Below are positions 11,802 to 23,732 of a DNA stretch of 64,000 bases, one piece after another. Position 1 is the stretch's first letter. Each line of letters begins with the position of its first letter. This DNA comes from Rhizophagus irregularis (Eukaryota; Glomeromycota; Glomeromycetes; Glomerales; Glomeraceae). The DNA lies in assembly GCF_026210795.1 (NCBI RefSeq), contig NC_089444.1, forward strand, positions 3,772,501 to 3,836,500, in the 5' to 3' direction. Below the pieces are notes generated by a model that made no database searches, had not been told where the DNA came from, and was given only the letters and a program-made list of their open reading frames with translations. The position numbers were made by a program, and so were the translations under genes.

Positions 11802-14800
11802 CTAACATTTAGAGTTATCATTATATTTTGGAAGATCCTCTATAAAAGGATTAAGTAATCGAGATACATAAATAGCTTGTGGATGAATAGCTGCTTGGTA
11901 ATTTTTAATGGATGAAAGATTTGATTTTCTATATTTTTCTGCCTCATTAAATTGCACTTCAATTTCTTCATTTTCTACAATAAAAAAATCCACTCCAGAT
12001 GATTTATAAAATGATGTGATTAAATCATCTACCTCAATAATATTTGGTCTATTGTTTGGGTCTGAATCCCAACACTTTTTCATTAAACTAATATAACAGC
12101 TTGGCGTTTCTGGTTCATTTATTTCTGGCCTCACTTCTTTACAAATATCTAATGCAAGAAGATGATCATGTGCACGATTGTAAAAAGGTTGTCTTCCAGT
12201 TGCTACAAAATACATGATCATACCAAGGCTATAAATATCTGCTGCTTGAGTATAAAGCTCCCCCCTTAACACTTCAGGAGCCACATAGGGCATAACTCCA
12301 TAAATTTTTGTTTCATCTTTATTACCAACTTCTCCAAATAACCCCATGTCTGAAATTGATATATAATTACTAAAATTATATATCTTTTCACTTAAAAATA
12401 ATACATTTCCCGTATGAAAATCATGATGAATATGTTTTTTTTGATGAATTTCTTTAAGACCACAAATAATATTATCCAATACAGATAATTTATCTTGCCA
12501 ATTGAAATATTCATAATTTTTATTTATCCAATTATTAAAATTTCCTTTTTTTGCATATTTGAAAACTATAATATATTCCTTTGTATTTGGATTTTGAGAG
12601 ATTCCATATATACTGAGAATATTACTTCTTTTGTTTATTGGGAAATTTTTAATCTGTTTAGGTAAATAAAAAAATTATTATTTTATTATGGATTTTAAAT
12701 TTAAATTCATAAAAAAATTTTCTATAAAAAAATGATTATTAAAAAATTACATACCTCATTTAAAATTTTATTGTTAATATTTTGTGAATTATGTAAACAT
12801 TTTAAGGCAATTATTTTATTTGGATCCCTTTTATATATTTTATTATCTTTATCATATTCTAATAAACCATCTTTCCATTTTGCTGAATATACTGTAGCAA
12901 ATCCTCCTTTACCTATTTCCTTAATATTATTAAACTGATTGTATGGTATCCATTCAAATATTATATCATCATGATCATTTATTTTTAATTGCATTTCTTG
13001 AATAAAATCATCAATTATTTCATTTCCACTTAAACAATTTACTAAGTTTATGAAATTATTTTGAACAAAAATATAATCATACGTATTTGGATTTTGAGAT
13101 ATTCCATACAATACAAAAGATGCCCCATATTTTGTTGAATATTTCTTAGCCTAATAAATAATAAAAAGAAATTAATACACTTATTATTAAAAGACAGTAT
13201 AATAAATATTTGTAAGAAATTTTATACCTTATTTATTAGGAAATCAATAGAATTTTCTGAATTATGTAAGTATTTTAAAGCAACTTCTTTATTTGAATCT
13301 CTTGTGTATCCACCGTGATGATAATGCAATGGTCCATCTCTCCATACTGCTGAGTGTACTGTTACAAGACTATTTTTGCTTGTTTCTTTAATGTGATCAA
13401 ATTGATAGTATGGTATCCATTCAAATATTACATCCTCATAGTTATTTATTTTTAATTGCATCTCTTGAATGAAATCATCTATTTTTTTATTTCCACTTAC
13501 CCAGGTAAAATTTTTTTGGGCTAAAATATAATCATTTGTATCTGGATTTCGAGATATCCCATATATTTCAAGAAACTCTTCATTGAATTTACTTGCTGAA
13601 TATTTTTTTACCTAAAATATAAATCATATAATAATAGAAATAAGTGTATTTATAAGAAAAAAAATAACTTAAAAATTTTATACCTCATTTATTAGAGAAT
13701 CAATAGGATCTTGTGAACTATGAAAAAGCTTTAAAGCAACTTCTTCATCTAAATCTTCCATATCTTCACTATAATAATTTTCAAATTGTAATAGACCACC
13801 ATCCGTCCATACTGCTGAATATATTGTAATAGAATTATTTTTGCTAATTTCTTTAATTTTGCTAAATTGACCATAGGGTATCCATTTAAATAATAGATCA
13901 TTTTTGCTATTCAATTGCATTTCCTTAATGAAGCCATCAATTTTTTCATTTCCGCTTACCAATTTTAGAACTAAAATATAATCATTTGTATTTGAATCTT
14001 GAGAAATTCCATATATATCCCAATTTTCTCTGTCATGCATATTTGTTAAATATTTTCTAACCTATATAACAAAATGGTAAGTACTTATTAATAGTATTAA
14101 GATAATTTTTATAAAATTTCATAATTCATACCTTATTTATTATAGAATCAATGGATTGTTGTGATTTATTTAAACATTTTAAAACAACTTTTTTATTTGA
14201 ATCTCTTGAATAATATTCCTTTTTTACATATAATGGACCATCTCTCCATATTGCTGAATATACTGCCATAAGGCCATTTGTGCCTGTTTCTTTAATTTCA
14301 TTAAACTGATTATATGGTATCCATTCAAATACTCTATTATTTATGTTTTTTGAGTTTTCTGATTGCATTTCCCAAATAAAGTCATCAATTTTTTCATTTC
14401 CACTTATCCATGCTAGAACTAAAATATAATTATTTGTTTTTGGATCTTGAGATATTCCATATATATCATAAATTGCTATGTCAAATAATTTTGTTACATA
14501 TTCTTCAGCCTAAAAATAAAATAAAGGGATAAATATACTATAATAATAATATTAAGAATATTTATAAAATGTTATACCTTATTTATTAAGACGTCAACAA
14601 AATTTTGTGAGTTATGTAAATATTTTAAAGCAACTTTTTTATTTGAATCTCTTGTATAATTATTCCATTTTATATATAATGGTCCATCTCTCCATATTGC
14701 TGAATATATTGTTATAAAGCTATTTGTGTCTGATTCTTTAATTTCATTAAACTGATTGTATGGTATCCATTCAAGCACTATATTACTATTATTATTAATT

Positions 14801-17800
14801 TTTAATCGACTTTCTTGAATAAAATTATCAATTTTTTCGTTTCCACTGTCCCATACACAATTCCTTTGAACCAAAATATAATCTCCTGTATTAGGATTTT
14901 GGGATATTCCGTACAATACTTGTAATGCTTTATGGTTTTCTGGATATTTTTTAACCTAAATATAAATAAAAAAGATTTTAAATATATTAATTAAAAAAGT
15001 AGTTAAATATTTTAAGAAATTTCATACCTTATTTATTAAAGAATCTATAGATTTTTGTGAATTATGTAAACATTTTAATACAACTTTCTTATTTGAATCT
15101 CTTTCATAATATTTAGTTCTTATATCAATTTTCTTACATAATGGACCATCCTTCCATATTGCTGAATATACTGTTATAAGACCATTTGTACCTGTTTCCT
15201 TAATTCCATTAAACTGATTGTATGGTATCCATTCTAGAACTAAATCATCATGATAGTCATTAATTCTTAATTGGCTTTCTTGAATTAAATCATCAATTTT
15301 TTCATTTCCACTGTCCCATGTATAATTCATTTGAACCAAAATATAATCTCCGGTATCAGGACTTTGAGATATTCCGTACAATATTTGAAATGCTTTATAT
15401 TTTGTTGGATATTTTTTAGCCTAAATATAAATAAAGAAAGATTGTAAATGTACTAATTAAAAAAAAGTATCTAAAATTAAAGAAATTTCATACCTCATTT
15501 ATTAAAGAATCAATAGATTCTTGTGATTTATGTAAATATTTTAAAGCAACTTCTTTACCTGAATCTCTTATATATCTACCATAATCATAATCATCATAAT
15601 CACAATCATAATTACAATACAATGGACCATCCTTCCATATTGCTGAATATATTGTAATAAGGCCATTTGTACCTATTTCTTTAATTTCATTAAACTGATT
15701 ATATGGTATCCATTCAAGCACTACTATTTTTATACCATTATTATTAAAGCTACAATTAATTTTTAATTGTTCTTTTTGAATGAAATCATCAATTTTTTCA
15801 TTTCCACTAATCCAATTTGCTAAGTTTATAGAGTAATTTTGAACCAAAATATAATCACCAGTAACTGGATTTTGGGATATTCCATACAATGCTTGAAATG
15901 CTTTAAGAATTGTTGGATAGATTTTAACCTAAATATAAGTAAAAGAGATTGTAAATATACCAATTAAAAGAAAAAGTATCCAAATATTAAAGAAATTTCA
16001 TACCTCATTTATCAAATAATCAATAGATTCTTGTGATTTATGCAAATATTTTAAAGCAACTTCTTTATCTGAATCTCCTTCATATTCATCATCGCCATAA
16101 TACAATGGACTATCCTTCCATATTGCTGAATATACAGTTATAAGGCCATTTGTACCTGTTTCCTTAATTTCATTAAACTGGTTGTATGGTATCCATTCAA
16201 ACATACCTTCTATACTATCATCGCTAATATTAATTTTTAATTGCATTTCCTGAATAAAGTCATCAATTTTTTCATTTCCACTTGTCCATGTTAGAACTAA
16301 AATATAATCATTTGTTTTTGGGTTTTGAGATATTCCATATAATACTTGATATGTTTTACATTTTATCAGATTATTTAGATATTTTTTGGCCTAAATATAA
16401 ATCAATAAGTTGATAAATATACTAATAATAATAGTATTAAAGATATTTATAAAATGTTATACCTTATTTATAAAAAAGTCAACAGAATTTTGTGAATTAA
16501 GTAAATTTTGTAAAGCAATTTTTTTATTTGAATTTCTTGTATAATTACCATACCGGTTACTATGCAATGGACCATCCCTCCATATTGCTGAATATACTGT
16601 TATGGAACCATTTTTTCCTATTTCTTTGATTTCATTAAACTGATTATATGGTATCCATTCAAGTATTAAATTATTTCCATTATTGTCGATTTTTGATTGT
16701 ATTTCCTGAATAAAATCATCGATCTTTTCATTTCCATTGAACCAATTTGCTATATTTACTATGGGATCATTTTGAATTAAAATATAATCGTTTGTATCTG
16801 AATTTTGAGATATTCCATATAAAACAAACAATGCTTCATGTTTTATTGAATATTTTTTAGCCTAGATATGATATTAATTAAAAAATAGTAAATATACTAA
16901 ATCAAAAAAAGTATTTAAATATTTTAATATTTTTACCTTATTTAGTAAAAATTCAATGGAATCTTGTGAGTTATGTAAGCATATTAAAGCAACTTTTTTA
17001 TCTGAATCTCTTGCATAATTTTTATTCCATCCATCACTCCATATATCCCATGTATTAATTTCCTTATATAATGGACCATCTTTCCATATTGCTGAATATA
17101 CTGTTATAAAACCATTTGTGCCTATTACTTGAATTTCATTAAACTGATCGTATGGTATCCATTCAGGCACTACATTATAATAGTTATTAATTTTTAATTG
17201 CCTTTCTTGAATAAAATCATCAATTTTATCATTTCCACTGATCCAATTTAACATGTTTGTAGAATTATCTTGAACTAAAATATAATTTCCTGTATCTGGA
17301 TTTTGAGATATTCCATATAATACTTGAAATTCTTTATTATTTGTTGGATATTTTTTAGCCTAAATATTAATAAAAAGAGATTATAAATATACTAATTAAA
17401 AAAAGTATCCAAGTATTAAAGAAAATTTATACCTCATTTATTAAATAATCAATGGATTCTTGTGAATTATGTAAATATCTTAATGAAACTTCCTTATCTG
17501 ACCTTCTTGCATTATAATTACAACACAATGGACCATTCTTCCATATTGCTGAATACACTGTTATAAGACCATTTGTTTTTGTCTCTTTAATTTCAAAAAA
17601 CTGATTGTATGGTATCCATTCAGGCACTATATCATAATCGTTATTAATTTTTAATTGTTTTTCTTGAATAAATTCATCAACTTTTTCATTTCCACTGAAC
17701 CAATTTAACATGTTTATAGAATTATCTTGAACTAAAATATAATTTCCTGTATCTGGATTTTGAGAAATTCCATATAATACTTGAAATACTTTATGATTTG

Positions 17801-20583
17801 TTGGATATTTTTTAGCCTAAATATAAATAAAAGAGATTGTAAGTATACTAATTAAAAAAAGTATCCAAATATTAAAGAAAATTCATACTTCGTTTATTAA
17901 ATAATCAATGGAATTTTGTGAATTATGTAAACATTTTAATGCAACTTCCTTATCTGAACTTCTTGCATACATATCATAATTAAAACACAATGGACCATTC
18001 TTCCATATTGCTGAATACACTGTTATAAAACTATTTGTGTTTGTTTCTTTAATTTCAAAAAACTGATTGTATGGTATCCATTCAAATACTACATCACCAT
18101 CACAACCATCATGGCGGGAATTAATTTTTAATCGCTCTTTTTGAATAAAATCATCAATTTTTTCATTTCCACTTGTCCAGTTAAGAACAAAAATATAATC
18201 TCCAGTAACTGGATTTTGAGATATTCCATACAATACTATTTGTAATATTTCGTACGATGTTAAATGTAGTGCTTTATGATTTGTTGGATACTTTTTAGCC
18301 TAAATATAAATAATAAAAGTTATTGTAAATATACTAATTAAAAAGAAAAAGTATCAATATTTGAAGAAATTTATACCTCATTGATTATCCAATCAATGGA
18401 TTCTTGTGAATTATATAAATATTTTAAAGCAACTACTTTATTTGAATCTCTTTTATATCTAAAATACTGCAATGGACCGTCCTTCCATATTGCTGAATAT
18501 ACCGTTGTTATAAGGTCATTTTTACCTGTTTCTTTAATTTCATTAAACTGATTGTATGGTACCCATTCAAGCATTACACCATTAAAGTCAAATATTAATT
18601 GCCTTTCTCGAATGAAATCATTAATTTTTTCATTTTCACTATTCCATATATAATTATTTTGAACCAAAATATAATCTCCTGTAACTGGATTTTGTGATAT
18701 TCCATATAGTATTTGAAATGCTTCATGATTTGTTGGATATTTTTTAATCTAAATATAATAATATATATTATAAGCAAAACTAATTAAAAAAAAAAGTATT
18801 TAAATATTAAAGGAATTTCATACCTCATTTATTATTGAATTAATAGATTCTTGTGAGTTATGTAAACATTTTAAAGAAACTTCTCTATTTGAATCCCTTA
18901 GATAGTTTTCATCCGACCAATTATCTTCATCCGACCAATTCTTCTTTAATGGCCCATCTTTCCATATAGCTAAATATATTGTTATAAGGCCATTTGTGAC
19001 TGTTTCTTTAATTTCATTAAACTGATCATATGGTATCCACTCAAATACTAAATCATCTCTGTTATTGATTTTTAATTGCATTTCTTGAATGAAGTCATCA
19101 AATATTTCATTTCCACTGATCCAATTTGCCAATTTTATAGAATTATTTTGAACCAAAATATAATTTCCTGTATTTGGATTTTGAGAAATTCCATACAATA
19201 CTTGAAATGCTTCATTATTTGTTGAATATTTTTTAGCCTAAATATAAATAAAAAAGATTGTAAATATATTAGTTAAAAAAAAGTATTTAAATATTTAAAA
19301 AAATATTTGAAGGAATTTTATACCTCATCTATTAAAGTAACAATGGATTCTTGTGATTTATGTAAACATTTTAAAGCAACTTCTTTATTTGAATCTCTTG
19401 TATAATAATTCCATTCATTCTTTTTGTATAATGGACCATCCGTCCATATTGCTGAATACAATGTTATAAGGCTATTTTTGCATGTTTCTTTAATGTTATT
19501 AAACTGATTGTATGGTATCCATTTAAGCATAATATCATGGTCATTAATTTCTAATTGCCTTTCTTTGATGAAATCATCGATTTTTTCATTTCCACTTGTC
19601 CAGGTAAGAACCAAAATATAATCTCCTGTATCTGGATTTTGAGAAATTCCATACAATACTTGAAATGCTTCAAATGCTTCATGTTTTGTTGGATACTTTT
19701 TAGCCTAAATAAAAATGATTGTAAATATATCAATTAAAAAAAGTATCCAAATATTTAGGAAATTCCATACCTTATTTATTAAAGAATCAACAGATTCTTG
19801 TGATTTATGTAAGCATTTTAAAGCAACTTCTTTATTTGAGTCTCTTGTATAATAATTCCGTTTATCCTTTTTATGTAATGGACCATCCTTCCATATTGCT
19901 GAATATACTGTTATAGGACCATTTGTGCCTATTAATTTAATTTCATTAAACTGATTGTATGGTATCCATTCAAGCACTTCATCATTATAATTGTTAATTT
20001 TGAATTGTTTTTCTTGAATGAAATCATCAATTTTTTCATTTTTACTATCCCATATATAATTATTTTGAACCAATATATAATCTCCTGTATCTGGATTTTG
20101 AGAAATTCCATACAACGTTTGTAATGCTTCATGATTTATTGAATATTTTTTAGCCTAAATATAAATAAAAGAGATTGTAAATTTACTAGTTTTAAAAAAA
20201 ATTACTTAAATATTTTAAAAGTAATTTTATACCTCATTTATTATAGAATCAATAAATTTTTGTGAGTTATGTAAGCATTTTAAAGCAACTTTTTTATTTG
20301 AATCTCTTACATAACTTTTATTATCCCATGTATCAATTTTTTTATATAATGGACCATCCTTCCATTTTGCTGAATATACTGTTATAGGGCCATTTTTGCC
20401 TATCTCTTTGATTTCATTAAACTGATTGTATAGTATCCATTCAAATACTATTTCATTATCGTTATTGATTTTTAATTGCATTTTCCGGACAAAGTTATCA
20501 ATTTTTTCATTTCCACTTGTCCAACATATAAGATTATTTTCTATATATGTCAGAATGTTTGATGGATTTTTTTTAGAAGACAT
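11802..20583 (-). CDS. Giant kinase: 16 tandem degenerate N-lobes plus one complete kinase
   Basis: I predict 18 exons joined by 17 phase-0 GT-AG introns of 66-101 bp, giving about 2,499 codons with no in-frame stop. The start is the ATG at 20583. Exons 1-17 each encode a kinase N-lobe module. Exon 18 (11802-12653) carries the end of the N-lobe and the whole C-lobe: Y-G-I-S-Q-N-P (beta4), H-H-D-F-H-T-G-N (catalytic loop, HHD for HRD), S-D-M-G (DMG for DFG), V-A-P-E, and W-D-S-D-P-N-N-R-P. Only exon 17 has a proper glycine loop, G-K-G-G-F-A-T-V, and with the A-L-K lysine it completes a working-looking kinase. The 16 upstream modules have G-x-N-G-type loops and no C-lobe of their own. The family is tyrosine-kinase-like, as in other Glomeromycotina kinases. 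Alternatives are a chain of separate short genes or an expressed pseudogene. The unbroken frame and conserved splice sites favour a single gene. Confidence 0.75.
12755..20583 (-). repeat. Tandem array of 17 kinase N-lobe exons
   Basis: Exon bounds, 5' to 3' on the minus strand: 20233-20583, 19771-20154, 19324-19704, 18824-19237, 18377-18748, 17889-18299, 17433-17816, 16937-17359, 16463-16861, 16004-16390, 15494-15928, 15028-15420, 14578-14955, 14132-14509, 13684-14061, 13228-13611, 12755-13150. All but the first follow one plan: (A/V)-K-K-Y, L-Y-G-I-S-Q-N-P (beta4), D-Y-I-L-V (beta5), S-G-N-E-K-I-D-D-F-I-Q, E-W-I-P-Y-N-Q-F (before beta1), degenerate glycine loop, Y-S-A-I-W-K-D-G-P-L, V-A-L-K-C-L (beta3), then S-I-N-E at the exon end. 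The insert between P-L and R-D-S-N varies most in length. The introns are also alike, so the repeat unit is exon plus intron, about 430-510 bp. Confidence 0.85.
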
Positions 20584-22088
20584 TATATAAAAGCTCAAAA
20601 AAAAAAAAATTTATTAATAATATCATATTGTAACCATTATATATATGTAAATCATGAACACAAAAATCCAAAAAAGATAAGCTAATTTAAGTATTACATA
20701 TGATTAGTAATAATTTTTTAAAATGACTTGGATAATATATTAAAGCCACAATAATTAGTATTCTCAATACATTATATATATGTATATATATGTATAAATT
20801 TTTTATTAAACAATTTAATAACAAATATTTTATATTTGTTGCCGTAAGAACAAAAAAAAAATAAAATTAAATTAAATATAGTAGGTTGTTAATATATATA
20901 TATAAATAATGTATATAAAGCTTACTTTATAATATTATGATTGATTTTATAAAATTATCTAATTGAATTACATTTTGGAAACTTGAAAACAAATATAATT
21001 AAAGTTTAACTTAATATAATATATTCGAATTTTTTATCAATTTGGTTTATTTATCTTGTACATAACTTATTAAAATCTTTATAAAAATGCTAAAAACGAG
21101 CGTAAATATAGAAAAAATAGCATCATGATCGTTGATTTTATTTGTGTTGCGTGATCGACATGAATTAACGTAACTTTGAAAAAAAAAAAATCTCAGTTAA
21201 TTTTTGTAATATCTCTTGTTGCGTTTCAACAAAAAATATGTATAACAATTTTTTTATTTATTTCATTTATAATAAAATCATAAATCACCACATAATAGTA
21301 AATTCTTATTGACTTTGATGACTTTTGAATGACTTTTTGAAAAAAATTACGACATAGCATTCACGTGATTAAAAATAATCATATATATATATATAAATTG
21401 AGAAAATAAAAAAAGGATTTGATAGTAGAAATAGTATAAAAATAAGCAAAATAATTAATATATTTTTTTCATTGATAATTGATTTAGAAATTAAAATAAA
21501 AATAGAGTAGAAAATGCATGTCAACCAGTTTTTTTTTAATAATTCAGTTTTTAAAAATGTGTAAAAATTGTTCTATCTCAAAAATCACAACTTTAATAAT
21601 ATATGAAAGATATACACATATATATATATTGTAGTACAAATTATTAATACATACTTGTTACTTCTTATTCTTCTGCATCCGGAAATTATCTTAGACATAG
21701 TCCTGCGATGAGGGTGTAATCCAATGTAAGTTTTACACAAATTACGTAAATTTTCATAAGTAATTTACAAAACTTACACAAGCTTACGTATACTTACACA
21801 AATTTACGTAAGTTTACACCCCTGTCACATGGTTATGCTTAATTACTTTGAAAAACAAAAAACATTGAGTTGTTCATTCCTCTTATCATGTGGGTGGGCG
21901 TTAATCATTCTGTCTACTTTCTAAAATAAAAATATAAAAATAAAAAAAAAAATTCTTTCATAAAAATATTACATAACACAATTAACACATCTTTCAAAAA
22001 TCTTTACCAATCTATTTAATAAAATTGATCACCTATTAATTGCCAGTTTTGGATGTAAAATCAAAAATATTTGGTTCAATTGTAACGT
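20584..22088. other. Divergent intergenic region between kinase array and F-box gene
   Basis: AT-rich, no supported gene. It must hold the promoters of both the minus-strand kinase array and the plus-strand F-box gene. A small inverted-repeat element at 21712-21829 is annotated separately. Short (TA)n runs occur near 20780, 20895, 21380 and 21620. Confidence 0.5.
21712..21829. repeat. Short inverted-repeat element rich in TTACGTAA
   Basis: The left end (agggtgtaa...acacaaattacgtaa) and right end (ttacgtaagtttacacccct) are inverted relative to each other. The middle repeats acttacacaa and ttacgtaa, so the whole 118 bp could fold back. No target duplication was found. It may be a tiny MITE. 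Confidence 0.5.
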
Positions 22089-22214
22089 TCCATAGAACTG
22101 CGCCTAATTATTGAAACATGTTGCACACAATTAATCGACATGAATTGTGCGATAATATCACATATAAATTACCCAGTTCGGTATAATAATAAAAATTTGA
22201 TACTTCCCTCCAAT
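22089..22214 (+). promoter_or_regulatory. Conserved upstream segment of the F-box gene
   Basis: This segment immediately before the chosen F-box start is conserved in an orphan copy at 5203-5304 that lacks the coding sequence. That suggests promoter or 5' UTR sequence carried along in paralogue duplication. The open frame extends 25 codons upstream into it (from ATG 22140), but the orphan copy does not keep that frame. Confidence 0.45.
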
Positions 22215-23732
22215 ATGTCATGTTCAAAAATATTTTCAGGAGATTTACCTGAATTAACATATGAAGTTATAAAATATTTTCAGAATGATTATTCAACTTT
22301 ATATTCATGCATTTTAGTTAATAGATTATGGTGTCGTTTAACAATTCCATTATTATGGGAAAATCCATTTTCAATTTGTACTGAAAACAATGATTTTATT
22401 GAAATTTACTTATGTAATTTAAATAATGATTTTATAACAATATTAAATGAATATAAAATTTTTAATAATTCATTATCTACAAATACACTGTTCAATTATC
22501 CTAGTTTTTTAAAATATTTGAATACATATAAATTTATCACTTCTATTGATAAGTGGGTTGATTATGTTATTAGGAATTCAACATTCGAAATTAGTTATCT
22601 TTTTAAACATTTTGATTCAGTATCTAAGTTAATATTTAAAATTTTTATTGAAAATGAAATAAAATTACATACTCTTGAAATTGAGATCTCAGGTACTTAT
22701 TATAGCACATATTTTAATGAAATCCTTGAATTAATTTTACAAAATCAAAATTTTATTCACAATATTGGAAATTTGAAGCTTTATATCAAAAATTATGATG
22801 AAAATATGGATCATATATTACAAATAACTCATTTACATCAAAATCTTAAGAAAATTTTAATATGTAATAATTATACATCTTTATATCAATCATTATTATT
22901 ATCAAAAGATTATAATTGTTCAAATACCTTGAATACAATTACTTTCTATTATGTCGATTTCAGGAAAATAATCAATCTTGATAAAGTATTTGGACAATTA
23001 AATGTATTAGAAACTGTTCATATTATTAATTGTTCATCTTTGGAACAAATTATTAATTTATCAAAACCATTTAAATTGAAATCTTTAATTTTAATTAAAA
23101 TACAATTTGAATCATTGCAACAATTATTACTAAAATCTGGTGATTATTTGGAAAATTTCGGTTTGGGATTTAGTTATGGACTATCATCAAGACAAGTATT
23201 GTTAGGATTAATTATAAAGTATTGTAAGAATATCAAATTTCTTGATTTATGTGAAATATGTGAATTTAGATACCAGATTACTTATGAAATATTGGATTTA
23301 ATTGAAAATATTAAACAAGCTCTTAATCATCTTTCAATCAATATACTGGAAGATAATCATTCAACAAATGATAGTTCAATCATATTAAAGAATCTAGGAC
23401 AAGCCCTCCCCTCTAAATTGGAATACCTAAGTTTGGAACTTAAAGTTAAAGAAAGTGATTTTAGGGCATTCTTAGAAAATTCTCAAGATGTTTTTATTAA
23501 TAAATTATTAATAAAACTACAAATAGGTAGTGATGATATTTCACATTATATAAAGGAATATATTATGAAGGGAGAAAGAGTTAAATATTTGGCTATTATG
23601 GATATTAATAATAATAATCAATTGTCTGATTTTAGAGATGAAGTGGTGGAATTCAAGTTATATAATATTGGAGTTCGAAGTTATAATGATTTACTTATTA
23701 GCGTCGATAAATTTATTAAGAATATTGATTAG
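22215..23732 (+). CDS. F-box protein with leucine-rich C-terminal region
   Basis: Single exon of 505 residues from the ATG at 22215. I chose this start over the in-frame ATG at 22140 because M-S-C-S-K-I-F-S-G also begins the homologous gene at 35939. Residues 5-50 form an F-box: L-P-E-L-T-Y-E-V-I-K-Y-F, then S-C-I-L-V-N-R-L-W-C, I-P-L-L-W-E-N-P. Such domains bind Skp1 in SCF ubiquitin ligases. The rest is a leucine- and isoleucine-rich, irregular repeat region that would select the substrate. The target is unknown. Large F-box families without introns are typical of this fungal group. No lesion is seen. Confidence 0.85.
   Translation: MSCSKIFSGDLPELTYEVIKYFQNDYSTLYSCILVNRLWCRLTIPLLWENPFSICTENNDFIEIYLCNLNNDFITILNEYKIFNNSLSTNTLFNYPSFLKYLNTYKFITSIDKWVDYVIRNSTFEISYLFKHFDSVSKLIFKIFIENEIKLHTLEIEISGTYYSTYFNEILELILQNQNFIHNIGNLKLYIKNYDENMDHILQITHLHQNLKKILICNNYTSLYQSLLLSKDYNCSNTLNTITFYYVDFRKIINLDKVFGQLNVLETVHIINCSSLEQIINLSKPFKLKSLILIKIQFESLQQLLLKSGDYLENFGLGFSYGLSSRQVLLGLIIKYCKNIKFLDLCEICEFRYQITYEILDLIENIKQALNHLSINILEDNHSTNDSSIILKNLGQALPSKLEYLSLELKVKESDFRAFLENSQDVFINKLLIKLQIGSDDISHYIKEYIMKGERVKYLAIMDINNNNQLSDFRDEVVEFKLYNIGVRSYNDLLISVDKFIKNID

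Noticed and set aside
13222-20598. Reading the N-lobe modules as about 16 separate short genes
   Set aside because: Many apparent starts are not ATG, each frame runs into a GT donor, and every gap has matching phase-0 splice sites, so a single spliced gene explains them better.
22140-22214. 25-codon N-terminal extension of the F-box gene from ATG 22140
   Set aside because: Homologues start at M-S-C-S-K-I-F-S-G, and the orphan upstream copy at 5203 does not preserve this frame.
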